Below, piece after piece: positions 43,508 through 55,335 of a stretch of 64,000 bases of DNA. The stretch comes from Progne subis subis (lineage: Eukaryota; Chordata; Aves; Passeriformes; Hirundinidae). The position numbers and the translations under genes are program-made. Location of the stretch: assembly GCA_022316685.1 (NCBI GenBank), contig JAKJHU010000543.1, positions 1 to 64,000 on the forward strand. The letters run 5' to 3'. Position 1 is the stretch's first letter, and the number at the start of each line of letters is the position of its first letter. A model generated the notes under the pieces. The model worked only from the letters and a program-made list of their open reading frames with translations. It searched no databases and was not told where the DNA came from.

Positions 43508-45023
43508 CACAGTGCAGCAGTTGCAGGATGAGACCTGGGCCTCCTCTTCAGAAGGTCCAGCAGCCCATCTGCCTCAACTTCTCCTCACAGCCCCAAAGCC
43601 CATCCTGTCAGTCCTGCAGAGCCTCTGCAGCTCCTCCTCCTTGCCCAGAACAGTGAGCCCCACAGCCCCAGATGTGCCCCCCTGGACTGTGGTGTTCCTG
43701 GCAAGGGAGCAGCACGAGGCACTGCAGGAGCCTACAGACAGTTCCTGAAGCACTTGGAGGATGATCCTGCTCCCCAAGGGATGTTCCCATGGTGCTGGGA
43801 ATTCAGGAACTGAAATGGGGAGTGGGGCCAGAGAGGAAAGAGCAACCAGTGATGGGATGGGAAGAGAACAGGGCTGGGCAATAGAAAGAAATTTGCACCA
43901 GGAAGAGTAAAGAAAGCCAAGGTGAAGCAAAGGAAATGCTGAGGGCAGTTTGGGGGTGGCTGCCCTGGCTCTGAGCAACAACATCTGCAGTAGCACAGGA
44001 AACTCACAGCTCATGGGAACAAACTTTCTGGCTGACTTCAGAGGCCATCACAAACCTGAGTGGTTTCCCTGCTGGCCCCCAGCCCTTCCTGGCCCCAGGG
44101 GCTGATGGCCTTTGTGCTCCCTCAGGTTCATCTCCCCACACCAACACCATGGGGGTGCTCACGCCTGCTCTGGGCAGTGCACACAGGGGCTCCTGAGCCA
44201 GTGCTGCCGTGTCTGTGCCTGCAAGGATGCAGCACCTGTGTGAGCTGGGGGAGAGGCCAGGGCTGCAGAGGGGGGATGTTGTTGGCAGGTGCATGAGGAC
44301 GCTCTGGGACGCTGCCCTGGGGTGTCCAGCGCAGTGGGGATGGATCAGCTCGTGCTCTGCTGCTCCTTCCCATCTCCCCCAGAGACCTTGCAGAGCCCCC
44401 GCCATGCTGTTTGCCCCCAGCCTGCCCATGGCCACCCTGGGGCTGCTCACGGGGCTTTTCTCTGCTGAACATTGGCCTGGGCGTGTTCTGGAGAGAGCCT
44501 GGGCAAGGAGCATCAAGCCCTGTCTTGCAATGCAAGATGTAACTGAAAAAATGTATTCCATTACCATCTGTGAACACCAGGAGGGCAGGTTGTTTATCTC
44601 TTCCATGACCCATTCATTCCTCATATCTCTGAGGGGGATCTTCTCTTAATGGCCCAGCTCTGTAAAACCAGATGGGGCAGTGTTCTTGATCTCTTCCACG
44701 ACCCATCCTCCCTCCAGGGAGATATCTTCTGGTAATGGGCCTTTGAGTCCCAATGCATGACTGATAAAATTACATCATCCCATTGTGAGATGCTCCACCC
44801 AGAGGGAGGAGCCAAGCATTCCTGACCTAGATATAATCTTAGATTTGAAGCATCAGGAGCAGCCTGGTTTCCACTGGATTCCCAGAGGAAGACCAGACCC
44901 ATCTACATCACCACTGGACCTTCAGAGGAAAACTACACCTTCTACAAGATCATTGTTTCAACAAAACCACATCTGTCACTCCAAGAGGACTGCAGCCACA
45001 ATTTGATTGCACTGCCAGCAACA
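43508..45023 (-). repeat. Repeat X, right copy, inverted relative to 795-2318
   Basis: High similarity to the left copy over 1.5 kb in reverse complement, including the shared frame 44624-44004. It ends at agcaaca (TGTTGCTGG on the minus strand), which could be an LTR start. Confidence 0.85.
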
Positions 45024-45827
45024 CCCTGACTACTCGGGTGTCAGGTTGGATTCTGAGTCCTATTTTTTGGGCTTTGGTGGTGGTCGGGTTTTTTTACTAC
45101 TGCATTTTTAATTTAATTTTCCTACTGAAGGACTGATATTCCGATTGCCATATCTTTGCTTGAGAGCCCGTTAATTTCAAATTTGTAATTCAAAGAGAGG
45201 GGGTTTGTATTTTCCATTTCAAGGGAGGCTCCCGCCTTCCATAGCAGACACCTGTCTTACCAGCCCAAGACAGGGAGCTTGGCTCAGATATCCTGAGTGG
45301 CCCCTTGGTTGGGGTTTTTTTTGGTTGGGGATGTTTTTAGAAGTAAGAACTCCAAAGCTGGGTGGAAAATGCCACTTGGGGTGACATTGGGGGGTCCCAT
45401 TGGCAGCTGCTGGCAGAGGCAGCCTGGAGGAGCAGAGCCCTGTGTCCCCCAGGAGCCCAGACAGGGGGAGTGCTGCAATTTGCAGGACCTTCAACAGCTT
45501 GGAGAGGGGCAGGGGGGACTCCTTGGAGCCCCTGCACCCCAAAGCAGAGAATAAAGGGAGAAGGGACCCTGAAGCCCCAAACCCCCCCCCAGCATCCCTA
45601 AATGGAAAATGGAAAAGGGGGGAGCTTTTCAGATTCCTGGGATTCTCAGCAGCCTGGGGAGGGCAGGGAGACCGGAGACAGGCAACTCCACAAAGGAATT
45701 TTCAGGGCTGCTCTTGGTGTTTGATAGGCTATTAGGGACTCCAGATGTCTGGTGACTTGTAGAGATGGACTTGAGCAAAAGGACATTCAAACTCAACATA
45801 CTCATCCCTTCTTTTTGTCCAAACCAG
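45024..45827 (+). other. Upstream region or intron of the zinc-finger gene
   Basis: T-rich near 45060-45130, then ordinary sequence up to a splice acceptor (tttttgtccaaaccag, ending 45827). No earlier zinc-finger-gene exon (KRAB or other) was recognised. Confidence 0.4.
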
Positions 45828-47015
45828 GATTTCCCATTCCCAAACCTTGGCTGGATTGCAGAGAAGGCTGTGAGGAAGAGGAAGATGTCCCAGGACAGGC
45901 AGGCAGGTGAGGAGAAAGTCAGTGCCCCTTTCCCCCTCCCTCCTGCTCCATCTCCCAGCCCAGCATGGCCTCCGGCTGCAGGACAACCCCACTGCAGACA
46001 CCGTCCTGCTGGGGATGCACTGGGGGAATCTCCTTCCCCTTCCCTGTGTCACGGAGGCAAATCCCATCCTGACCTTGTCCTTCCTCCCCCAGACAAGGAG
46101 CTGAGGATGGAGACCAGGGAGGGCAAATGCCTGCAGCACAACCTCATGGAAGAGGCCGTTTTGAGCAGCTCCATGGTACAGGAATCCAAAAGGGAGAAAA
46201 AGCGCCGGAGATCCGACAGGAGGAAGGACTCCAAACCCATCCCTGGGTGCACCGAGGCTGAAAGATCCACCCTGTGCTGGGAAGGTGGACAGAGCTTCAG
46301 CCAGTGCAACACCACTGTTCAACACCAGATCATCCACACCAGGGAGAGACCCTACGAGTGTCCTGAGTGTCAGAAGAGGTTTCAGAGAAGCTCCAGTCTC
46401 CTCAAGCACCAGCAGATTCACACAGAGGAGAGGCCCTTCCAGTGCTCTCACTGTGGGAAGGGCTTCAAGCACAACTTCCACCTCATCAGGCACCGGAGGA
46501 TCCACACTGGGGAGAGGCCATACGAGTGTAGGGAATGTGGGATGAGCTTCAGCCAGAGCTCCAGCCTGGTCCGCCACCAGAGGATCCACACCAGGGAATG
46601 GCCCTACGAGTGTGAGCAGTGTGGGAAGAGCTTCAGCCAGCACTCCTACTTGATCCGCCACCAGAACCTCCACGCTGAGGAAAGGCCATACAGCTATGAG
46701 GAATGTGGGAAGGGCTTCAACCAGAGATCCAAACTAAATATCCACAAAATGATCCACACTGGGGAGAGGCCCTATGTGTGTCCTGAGTGTGGGAAGAGAT
46801 TTCAGACCAGCTTCAGTCTCCTCCAGCACCAGCAGATTCACACAGAGGAGAGGCCCTTCCACTGCCCCGACTGCAGGAAGGGCTTCAAGCACAACTCCCA
46901 CCTCATCAGGCACTGGCGCATCCACACTGGAGGGAGGCCATATGAGTGTCCTCAGTGTGGGAAGAGCTTCTCAGACAGCTCGACCTTGAGCAAACACCAA
47001 CGGAGGCACTGGTAA
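45828..47015 (+). CDS. C2H2 zinc-finger protein, avian multi-finger type, possibly 3'-truncated
   Basis: Probable DNA-binding nuclear regulator. The exon 45828-45906 (splice-acceptor start, likely Met in [10 protein letters not shown]) joins 46093-47015 across a 186-bp gt-ag intron that keeps the frame. After an acidic/basic linker there are nine finger units. Unit 1 lacks its second Cys ([11 protein letters not shown]). Units 2-5 are regular. Unit 6 has Tyr for the first Cys ([10 protein letters not shown]). Units 7-9 are regular. Fingers 2-3 and 7-8 are a duplicated pair (KRFQ... then KGFKHN...HLIRH). The stop at 47013-47015 falls in the linker after finger 9, and a further finger in the same frame (CKCPDCGKSFM, then TGA) follows it. 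The family is typical of birds; the target is unknown. Confidence 0.8.
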   Translation, partial: DFPFPNLGWIAEKAVRKRKMSQDRQAGEEKVSAPFPLPPAPSPSPAWPPAAGQPHCRHRPAGDALGESPSPSLCHGGKSHPDLVLPPPDKELRMETREGKCLQHNLMEEAVLSSSMVQESKREKKRRRSDRRKDSKPIPGCTEAERSTLCWEGGQSFSQCNTTVQHQIIHTRERPYECPECQKRFQRSSSLLKHQQIHTEERPFQCSHCGKGFKHNFHLIRHRRIHTGERPYECRECGMSFSQSSSLVRHQRIHTREWPYECEQCGKSFSQHSYLIRHQNLHAEERPYSYEECGKGFNQRSKLNIHKMIHTGERPYVCPECGKRFQTSFSLLQHQQIHTEERPFHCPDCRKGFKHNSHLIRHWRIHTGGRPYECPQCGKSFSDSSTLSKHQRRHW

Positions 47016-47689
47016 GGGAAGCCCTGTAAGTGCCCCGACTGTGGGAAGAGCTTCATGTGATTCTCCAACCTCATCCCCCATCAGAGGACACACTTTGGGC
47101 AGAGCTCTGGTGACCCACATTTCCCATGATCCATGCTGGGAAGACACCCGTCCCTCTCTGTGCCCCTGGCAATGATGTGAGTTGGGACTGAAGAACATGA
47201 GGGTCTGGCCATAGTTCCATCATTGTATTTGATCCCATCTCAGGTCATTGCCAGTGGCAGGAAAGAGACTCTCTCTCTTTTCCCAAGGACAAGGGTGTCC
47301 TTTCCCAGCAGGAAGATATAAGTGGCTGGGAACAGCCAGTCAGGGTTGTTGTAGTTTTCCCTGTATATCATTCGTCTTATCCCTTCTGTTCTTAGTTGTT
47401 CCCTATCTTGTTGCTGTTCCCAGTAAATAGTTCTTATCCCTGCCCACGATTTCTGTCTTTTCTACTTTCCATGGGAGGCTGGAGGGCAGCGAGCGGCAGC
47501 TCGGTTTTAACAGGAGCACAAACTTGGGGAATCCCATTCCTAAACCCTGGCCCGTGGAAACCGAGCATCCCCGCTGGTGCCAGCCCTGGTTGCCCTGGCA
47601 GCAGCCTTGGGAGCGGGTCCCTGCCTGGGGGCTGTGGGAACCTCTTCACTCTGGTGCCCAGGGACAGCACTGGAGGGAAGGGCTGGAGC
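47016..47689 (+). other. 3' flank of the zinc-finger gene
   Basis: 47016-47090 encodes one more broken finger (CKCPDCGKSFM, in-frame TGA, SNLIPHQRTH). 47090-47255 recurs inverted at 42050-42200. Remaining sequence shows no gene; 47340-47460 is T-rich. Confidence 0.6.
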
Positions 47690-47935
47690 TGAGTCGGGCC
47701 AGGTTTAGGTTGGATGTCAGGAAAAGGTTTTTCCCCCAGCGGCTGCTGGGGCACTGAACAGGCTCCCAGGGAAGGGTCACAGCTCCAGGGCTCTGGGAGC
47801 TCCAGCAGCATTTGGACACCGCTGCCAGGCCCAGGCTGGGATTGTTGGGGTGTCCTGTGCAGGGGCAGGAGCTGGACTCGAGGATCCTGATGGCTCCCTC
47901 CCAACTCAGCCAATTCTGTGCTTCTGGGATCCCAT
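47690..47935 (+). mobile_element. CR1 3' fragment, diverged
   Basis: Begins aggtttaggttggatgtcag and continues with the CR1 segment containing agcatttggacaccgctg to the end aattctgtgcttctggga. The 3' end is degraded. Confidence 0.75.
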
Positions 47936-48046
47936 GGCCCTGGGAATGGGACTGCAAATGGTTGCCATGGCAACGGGTTCTGGCTCCAGGCCTGAGCTGG
48001 TGTCCATGGAACCACCCCTGGCATGGGATCTGCATGGAGCTGCCAA

Positions 48047-48606
48047 GGGACTGACCCTAGCAACAGGGGCTGGTGATGGTTGTCATGGAAACTGACCATA
48101 GCAACAGGGGCTGGTGATGGTTGTCATGGAAACTGACCATAGCAACAGGGGCTGGTGATGGTTACCATGGAAACTGACCATAGCACCAGGGGCTGGTGAT
48201 GGTTGCCATGGAAACTGACCATAGCAACAGGGGCTGGTGATGGCTGCCATGGAAACTGACCATAGCAACAGGGGCTGGTGATGGTTGCCATGGAAACTGA
48301 CCATAGCAACAGGGGCTGTGATGGTTGCCATGGAAACTGACCATAGCAACAGGGGCTGGTGATGGTTGTCATGGGAACTGACCATAGCAACAGGGGCTGG
48401 TGATGGTTGCCATGGAAACTGACCATAGCAACAGGGGCTGTGATGGTTGCCATGGAAACTGACCATAGCAACAGGGGCTGGTGATGGTTGTCATGGGAAC
48501 TGACCATAGCAACAGGGGCTGGTGATGGTTGCCATGGAAACTGACCATAGCAACAGGGGCTGTGATGGTTGCCATGGAAACTGACCATAGCAACAGGGGC
48601 TGGTGA
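48047..48606. repeat. 41-bp minisatellite, about 14 units
   Basis: The unit contains gaaactgaccatagcaacag and ggctggtgatggttgccat. Several units lack two bases (ggggctgtgatgg) and are 39 bp. Those shortened units recur at regular spacing near 48315, 48440 and 48560, suggesting a three-unit higher-order period. Minus-strand open frames (48636-48124 and others) are repeat artefacts. Confidence 0.92.
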
Positions 48607-49278
48607 TTTTTGGCTGCTAAGGAACCGAGTTGTCACAGGCCCTCAGAGGGGTTCCGTGGGGACTTTCCAAGAGTCTCCAGGCTGTTCCGGAGCTGGAATG
48701 TCACAGGCAGAGGCAGGGGCTCCATGGAGACCTCCCAGGGGTTTCTGGGGATGCTCAAGGGCCCTGTGGTCAGAGGCAGTCACAGCCATTCCATGCTGAC
48801 ATCCCAGGGCACCTTGGGCTGCAAAGGCACCGATCTGTCACAGGCACTCACGGGGGCTCCACGGTGACATCCCAGGAGTCCCCAGGCTGACAAAGAGCCG
48901 GGATGTCCCAGACACTCACAGGGGTTCCTGCCATGGGCAGAGTGGGAGCTTCAGGCAAAAGCTTCATTTCTTCATTGGAGAAACTCCTGCTGAGTCATGA
49001 GGTGGAGAAATGGCACCCAACACACACCATGGATCCCCAAACTCCTCCAGGATGCCTAGACTTTTAAAATTCCATCTAAGAATGAGGACTCAGAGCAGCT
49101 GGATCCAATGCTAGGTCCTGATTTTTGTCAAAGGCTTATGTCTAAATGACTGGACAGGTGGGTTTGAACCGTATGCAATTTGTCTCACAGGATTAATGAT
49201 GGAATACCAGAAAAATTTGTATAAACACAGCAATCATTTATTCTTTTCACGATTAAGCAGATTTATTTACACCACAGA

Positions 49279-49287
<9 letters not shown>
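48607..49287. other. Intergenic; weak tandem words only
   Basis: 48650-48930 has loosely repeated gtcacaggc and cccagg(a/g)gt words, perhaps an older minisatellite. From 48960 to 49287 I see no gene or recognisable repeat. Confidence 0.4.

Positions 49288-49323
<36 letters not shown>
49288..49323. repeat. Poly-A tract of about 36 bases
   Basis: Long A homopolymer after attaaa-rich sequence. No retroposed gene is recognised upstream, so it may be a microsatellite or the tail of an old insertion. Confidence 0.9.
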
Positions 49324-49326
<3 letters not shown>

Positions 49327-49394
49327 TTATCTACTCCACAGTATAGGAGCTATAGCAATTATTACAATATAGTGCTCTAGGAAGCAATTTTGAA

Positions 49395-49796
49395 GTAAAC
49401 AGGGCTTTGCTGGAGCTGTTTGAGCCCACTCCAGGCAGAGCCTCCTGCTCCAGCAGGAACTGCCTTTCCTGTGCCAGGACCAGGGCAGATCCTGCTGCAG
49501 GAAAAGCCCCAGGCCAGCCCCAAGACAGTGAAGGCCTCGGGCACAAGTGCAGAGTGCCGTGCTGGGAGCTATGCCAGGGAGAGCCTGAGGCACCAAAGGC
49601 ACCTTGGCAGCAGCAGCTGCTTCCAGGCCATGGCCAGAAGCCTCCCTTGGCAAGGCGGCCTGGTGGCCACCACTGCAGAGCTGCTGCTCCAGGGCTCATT
49701 TCTGGCTGGGCTCTGCCCCAGCCCACAGAGTGTGACCTCAGCCCTGACTCTGTCCCAGCCGCTGTGCCTGAGCCCTGCAAAGCCTAAAGGTCACCT
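49395..49796. repeat. Segment duplicated inverted at 53365-53525 and 41951-42052
   Basis: 49395-49560 is the reverse complement of 53365-53525 (shared tcctgctccagcaggaactg and gccccaggccagc). 49697-49796 matches 41951-42052 inverted. No protein family is recognised in the open frames. Confidence 0.7.
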
Positions 49797-49946
49797 GTGC
49801 CAGCCTGGCTCTGTCAGCCCCTGGGGCAGGGCAGGGAAAGGCCAGAGAAGGGGCTGGCTTTGGCTGCTGCATGTGGGCTCCGGCAGAGACAAGGAGGAGT
49901 CAAGGGAGTGGATGGAGTCCAGTGAGCAGCCCCTTCTCCCCATGCA

Positions 49947-50240
49947 ATCCTGGAATGCTTTGGATGGGAAGAGCTCTGCAGTGCTCATCTCATCCAAACC
50001 CCTGCCATGAGCAGGGACATCTTTCACCAGATCAGGTTGTTCAGAGCCCTGTCCCAGCTGGATTTGAATGTTTCCAGGGATGGGGCATTGAGCACCTCCC
50101 TGGGAACCTGTCCTGGTGTACCACCAATCTCATCATCAAAAATTTCCTCCTTATCTCCCCCTATCTGAACCTTCCTTCCTTTAGTTTAAAACCACCACCC
50201 TTTGCCCTATTGTGACAGGACCTACTAAAACCTTTGTCCA
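49947..50240 (-). mobile_element. CR1 3' fragment
   Basis: Plus strand reads the CR1 tail backwards: ccaaacccctgccatgagca, the gatcaggttg segment, cagggatggggcattgagca, and tagtttaaaaccaccaccct. 5'-truncated. Confidence 0.85.
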
Positions 50241-50506
50241 CCACTGCATTTCCAGTCAGCTGGGTGGCCATGGCAATTCCATGACAGGTGACCCAGGTGT
50301 GGTGTCCCAGTGAGGGTTGCTGCAGAAGAATGGGACATCCCACAATGATCACAATATGATCACAGTGAGCTGTTTATTTCAACATAACACTTTCTTTTAT
50401 GCAGTTTTTAGCCTTAATCACACGTTTCCTTCTACTTTACAATTGGTTGCACCCTAAAAGCACACGTTAGTCCATGAATGCCTATTGGTTGATTGTTCTT
50501 AAATAC

Positions 50507-50975
50507 TGTCATGGGTTAGTACAGTTTAGTTTTTAGTTATAAAAGAATGTGAAATAATTCTCCAGGTCAGGACCTGGGAATTGCTTTGGAAGAGACAGAG
50601 ACCTATCAGAGAGTTAGTTAGATTATTGACATCTATTCCGACCACTGAAATTGTTAGCTGCGACTTTGGGAAGTACCATATAAAACTCCTTGATTTCCTG
50701 TAAGTGGGTTTTTTTTCTTTCTTCCTTTGGCCAGAGAGAGACAGGTAACATCGAGCTGGGCCTGCTGCTCCCCCCTTTTTGGGGGGGGAAGCTGGCCTGA
50801 GGCCTGGCCGGATTCCATCGGCTCCCAGGTGAAGGGGGGGAAAGAGAAGCTGCTGTCTTGTGGCGGCCGCTTTCTTCAGGTTTCCTTGGAGCGGAGAAGA
50901 ATCTCTGCTGGGCCCCTGATAAGAGCTATGGGCACTGTTTGGGCCGAGGCCACCCCGATTTGCACTGAGGGGTAG
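50507..50975 (+). repeat. LTR of the TGTCATGGGTTAG family
   Basis: Starts tgtcatgggttagtacagtt, has a TATA-like accatataaaactcc (about 50668), and aligns inverted with 41543-41950. The right border is uncertain; the LTR could continue into the next interval. Confidence 0.7.
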
Positions 50976-52060
50976 GCTGAGAAAGCATTTATAATCTTGC
51001 CTGGGTTTTTTTTCCTAGACTGCTCGAGTGCTCCAATCTCTAATGTTTCTGCGTGAGTTTTTCCTTATCAGCTTGGCCTTGAACAACTAACACTACGAGC
51101 TACAGAGAGTGAGAGACAAAAACTCCGAGCAGATTTAACTCTTTCTCAGCAACATGAAGCTTCCAGAGCTTAGCCCTTCTCTGAGAGAGTAAGGAAAGAC
51201 AGAGTGAACATAAAGAACAACAGCATGAAGTCAGTAGCAAGAGTGAAAAGACTATTAAGACAGAGGGTTGAAGAGTTAGTTGTTCTATTCTTACTTGAGC
51301 CATGGAAATGAACTCTATATTTAAGTCATTCCTGTAAATCATGGGAAAGATATGCATTTGGGGAGATGATTGTTTTTTGTATAAATTTAAGCAAAGGTGT
51401 TTGTGATGGACTAAGTAATATCCTATAAGATGCTGAAACAGAGATAAAGATGAGAAGCCCCCTGCGCCAGTGAAGAAGTGAGAAGATAGCTCTGTACATT
51501 GAAGTGAAGAATCCTTTGCTTTGGAGTTATTCATCTTGAAAAAGTGACACCCCAGTATGCAAAAGTCTAAGACCCATGACCCATAAGCAGCTTGGGAAAC
51601 TGCTCCTGGGAGGGTCACAAAGGCAAGTTTCTGCAGGCGGTTGTTTTTGTGACAGTTTAAAACCCACAAGAGAACTGTTCTTAGTTGTCAGTGGGATCAA
51701 TGACTCAAAAGGATACTTTTCCCCTAATGAATTGATGAAAGACTTATTATCAGATAGTGAAACTGACTGAAAATTACAAGTTTTGTCTCTTTATGTTGTT
51801 TTGTAAGAAAGTGAACAGTTTGTAAGGGGAGGGAAAAGTGGTTTTGAAGTTTCATTCCATATTAGTTTTTTTCCAACTTTCTGTTTTTCTATTCTTTTAG
51901 TGTATGTTAATAAACTATTTGTTAATTTTAAGGTTGAGCCTGCTTTGTTTTTCTCCTAGTCTCTCTGTCACAAAAAGAGTAAGTACCAAAACCAAAATTT
52001 AGTAAACATAAAACCACTACATTGAGTAGTGTTTCTGCCTAGTTTAAAATTAAAACTATA
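50976..52060 (+). repeat. Probable continuation of an LTR or ERV fragment
   Basis: AT-rich, with aataaa at about 51909 followed 50-60 bp later by ctctgtcaca, a plausible LTR end. No retroviral motif was seen in either strand (the minus frame 51669-51100 is not recognisable). Low certainty. Confidence 0.3.
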
Positions 52061-52571
52061 ACACACCCCCAGAAGACTGACCTGAACTCCCAGTGTGAGG
52101 GGAGGGACCCAGGAGCAGGCTACGAGCTGAGGGCAGAGCAGCCACCATTGCTGCATGTGGCTGGAACCTGGCAAGGGATGAAGGGATGATGGTGGGAAAG
52201 TGAAGCTGAGGACGTGGCCTGCCTTGGATATTTGGTCCTAAGGCAGCATGGGGTGGCCGGGAGCAGCCCAGCGAGACTGGAGGCTCCTCCAGTTCACCCA
52301 GCACTTACATGAACATAGTGGGATGCTTCCAGGCTCAGCATTTCCACATTTGGAGAAAAGAAAAAAAAGCTCTCCAAGTATGCTCTTAAGAGTTTTCTCT
52401 TCCTCTCCAGCACTGTCCCCAGTGTGCTGCCAAGAGAGGGGCCCAGTTTGACACCGGTGCTGGGAGCAGTTCCTCAAGGTCTCCTGCAGTGCTGGGCCAG
52501 GGCTGCCAGGACGGATGGGCAGGAGGGCACGGAGCGCTGGGCAGGGGTCTGCGGGCACCATGGGCCAGTAC

Positions 52572-53128
52572 CTCAGTCCAGCGAGGGCGAGCATGGCGAG
52601 CCGTCACACCTGGGTACAGATCTCGTACTTGGGCTCCAGTTTCAGCAGCACCTGCAGAGCACAGCTGGGCTGGAACCTGGCAGCTGCCAGCACCCACTGC
52701 CACCAGAGCCTTGCCTTGCTCACGCGCTGCCCTCACAGCCTGCTGGGGGTCCTTGCCCCTTCCCCAGAGCGCCGCGTGACCCTCACCTGGATCATCTCTC
52801 CCAAATTGTATCTGCAGCAGAAATCATCCAGGTCCTGGGAGAAGCTATCATCCTTGGCAGTTCTGCACAGGGTGCAGACACTGTTGAGAAACATCAGCTC
52901 CTGGTCCTCATCCTGGACCTGGGGGACAGAGACAATGGGGCAGTGTTAAGGGAGGACACCCAGGCAGCAGGACCAGAGCTGTGGCATGCAGTGCCCTGTG
53001 GGAGCAGCTGCTCTGCAGAGCCAGCACCCTGGCCAGGCACAGCCCCCGTCCAACGGGCCGTGGGTACCTGCTCAGGGCTGCGGCAAAGGCCTGGATGAAG
53101 TCCATGGCTTCCTGTGCCTACACGGCAT
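52572..53128 (-). pseudogene. Maestro HEAT-repeat (MROH)-like pseudogene, three exons
   Basis: Minus-strand exons with proper gt-ag borders: 53128-53068 (DAV-stop-AQEAMDFIQAFAAALSR), 52918-52787 (44 codons, LMFLNSVCTLCRTA and FCCRYNLGEMIQ) and 52651-52572 (VLLKLEPKYEICTQV-stop-RLAMLALAGL). The order and wording match the MROH family as I know it: a leucine-rich helix, then FC...LAE.I..LLEEEP, then a helix with AM.A.A.LS. These are HEAT-repeat proteins that are greatly expanded in birds. Two in-frame stops (TAG at 53120-53118 and TGA in the last exon, probably from CGA) make it a relic. Flanking exons are not seen. Confidence 0.6.
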
Positions 53129-53364
53129 CTAACACAGGGGGAGAGAAGGGAGAGCTGCAGAAGATGCTGTGACAGGAGAGAGAAGGGGAAGGAGATCTGC
53201 GCTCTGCCCAGGCCAGGCCCGCTCCCCTGGCATGGCCTTCCCGTGTGGCTCCCGGCTGGAGGGTGCCCAGCAGAGGAGCTGCCCTGCTGGAGCATGGCAC
53301 GGCGGGGCAATGCCCAGTGCCCTGGGCTGAGAAGCACGCTGGTAGAGGGGCAGGACATGTCCAG

Positions 53365-53525
53365 CACCCCACTGCACTTGTGCCTGAGGTCTTCACTGTG
53401 TTGGTGCTGGCCTGGGGCTTTTCCTGCAGCGGGACCTAGCCTGGTCATGGCACAGGAAAGGCAGTTCCTGCTGGAGCAGGAGGCTCTGTCTGCAATGGGC
53501 TCAAACAATTCCAACAAGGCCCTGT
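53365..53525. repeat. Inverted partner of 49395-49560
   Basis: Reverse-complement similarity of roughly 80 percent by eye, with shared gcctggggcttttcctgcag and tcctgctggagcaggaggct. No gene is recognised in it. Confidence 0.7.
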
Positions 53526-53984
53526 TCTGCAAAGTCTCCAGTGGGAAATGAAGAAAGGGAGTCACACTGCTTTTGGGGTGAGTAATGTTTAAACCAGCCT
53601 GACTCCTCCATGCCAAAGTTCAACATCCTGAGAAGGAGCTGAAGCTGTGGCAGAGCTGGTAAAATCCCCAGAGAAAGGAACAACCAAGTGACATCACTGA
53701 GAACTTCTGCAGAGCTGCTGAGCTGGCACAGCCTGGGCACATCTGACTGACACGGCAGCACTTGAGACTAGAAAATCCCCATCCCAAATTTTAACAGCAG
53801 CGTCTCCTGACATTTCCCATCTTGGGGAGCTATAGAGCTTCCTCCCTGCAGTGGGGACACCCCTCAAGGTCACTGCTTGAGGCTGAGCCAAAGAGATTTG
53901 CCCACAGTTGTTGGTCTGGATGACTGACATCAACCTCTGCTTAATAACTGGTTTTTCTTTAATTCAAATTGCGTACAAATTGCT

Positions 53985-55335
53985 TCCTGTTTTACCCTGA
54001 GTGACCCTGCAGAGGAATAGGGCATCTTTCATGTAGTTCCACAAGCTCAAGGTTCTCATTTCATGAGGAATCTGGGAGGCAGATGGCCTTGTAAGAAGGA
54101 TAAAAGCAGAGGGAATGGACTAGAAATTATTAGAAACAATGCCCCTTCTTCCAGACAAAGTCCACCAAGTCATTCCCTGCATTTCTCCTTTTCAGATTCT
54201 TTCTCTCATCTCCTCTGGGAGGTCCAGCTTTATTACATTATGATCGTGGGCTGGAGACAGACATAGGACAGCACTCACCCAGATCATGTGACAAACAGCA
54301 GGGTTTATTGTTCAGAGCCCCTTTTTTAAGGGGTTTCAAATTGTTGGGCTGGGAGAACTGATTGATTGGGGTCTCTGCATGGCCCAGCTCCCTGGCTAAT
54401 GATATGTCTGTATTCAGGGTTGAATGGCATTGGCTGGGGTGCTCTGTTTGACTATAAATCTATCCTATCATTGCTCTCCAGGGACTTGTTCACTTCTCTT
54501 CTAGAATGAACGAGATGGGCCCAGTTGGATTTCTTATTTATGGCCAAATTTACATGTCCAGCTACAGACCAGCTGTGCTGTGACACAGCTTGTTCTGGTG
54601 CTGATCATGAACTGATTGTGCTCTTGATTGACAGCAGCACAGGAGATGCAGAATGATGTAGACTGAACACAGAAACCAACTGCCTCTGTCAGCCCATTTT
54701 CATGGTCTAGGTCACTTTCTAGGTGTCCATGGAGATGTGGGAATGATTAACTCTCCATTTCTAGCTGCAGGCTCTTAGAGATTCTTTCTCTGAATTCAGT
54801 CAGGGTTGTATTCCCTAGCAGCTCCTGGGAGCACCTCCTTTTTCTCTTAGGTTACAACAGAAACAATGAAAACATCACCAACGGCACAGCTCCCCAGCCC
54901 AGCAGGAAAAGAAAGGACAAGTTGTCAAGTTCTCCAACATTTCACCTGCTTTGCTGCAAAAGCTGTGCTGCACACACACTGTGTAAAGGCTAGAGAAGCT
55001 GCACTTGGTGGCACATCTTGTGACAGGAGCTCAACCTTGTTTTCCACAAAAGGTTCTTGAAAAAAACAGACAAGACTGTGGAGGGAATTCTTGGAAAAAT
55101 GAAACAGCTTTGCAGAAATGAAATCAAAATGGAAAGGGACAATCCAAGATGTTTTCCTCCATTTATTTCTCAGCTCTCCTTTTCCACCTTGCACTACATC
55201 TCCATCCCATTAATTCCAAATGGATCTCACCTCCAAGATCAATGACTTAGCAAGTTTTACACACTGTGAAATACCATGAGCTACACACAGTTTGCCTTCC
55301 CCTGTTTTTGCTGGAAAGCAGTGCCGGGGACACAA
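53985..55335. repeat. Inverted duplication, right arm (upstream of the PIM gene)
   Basis: Partner of 31262-32282; it contains extra sequence (about 54240-54680) missing from the left arm. It stops about 430 bp before the kinase start codon. Neither arm keeps an open frame in common, so this looks like duplicated gene-flanking DNA. Confidence 0.78.

Noticed and set aside
48083..48636. Minus-strand 170- and 127-codon frames with repeated SMATITAPVAMVSFHG-like words
   Set aside because: Produced by the 41-bp minisatellite.
51100..51669. 189-codon minus-strand frame in AT-rich sequence
   Set aside because: Hydrophobic low-complexity translation without a recognisable family; lies in probable LTR/ERV sequence.
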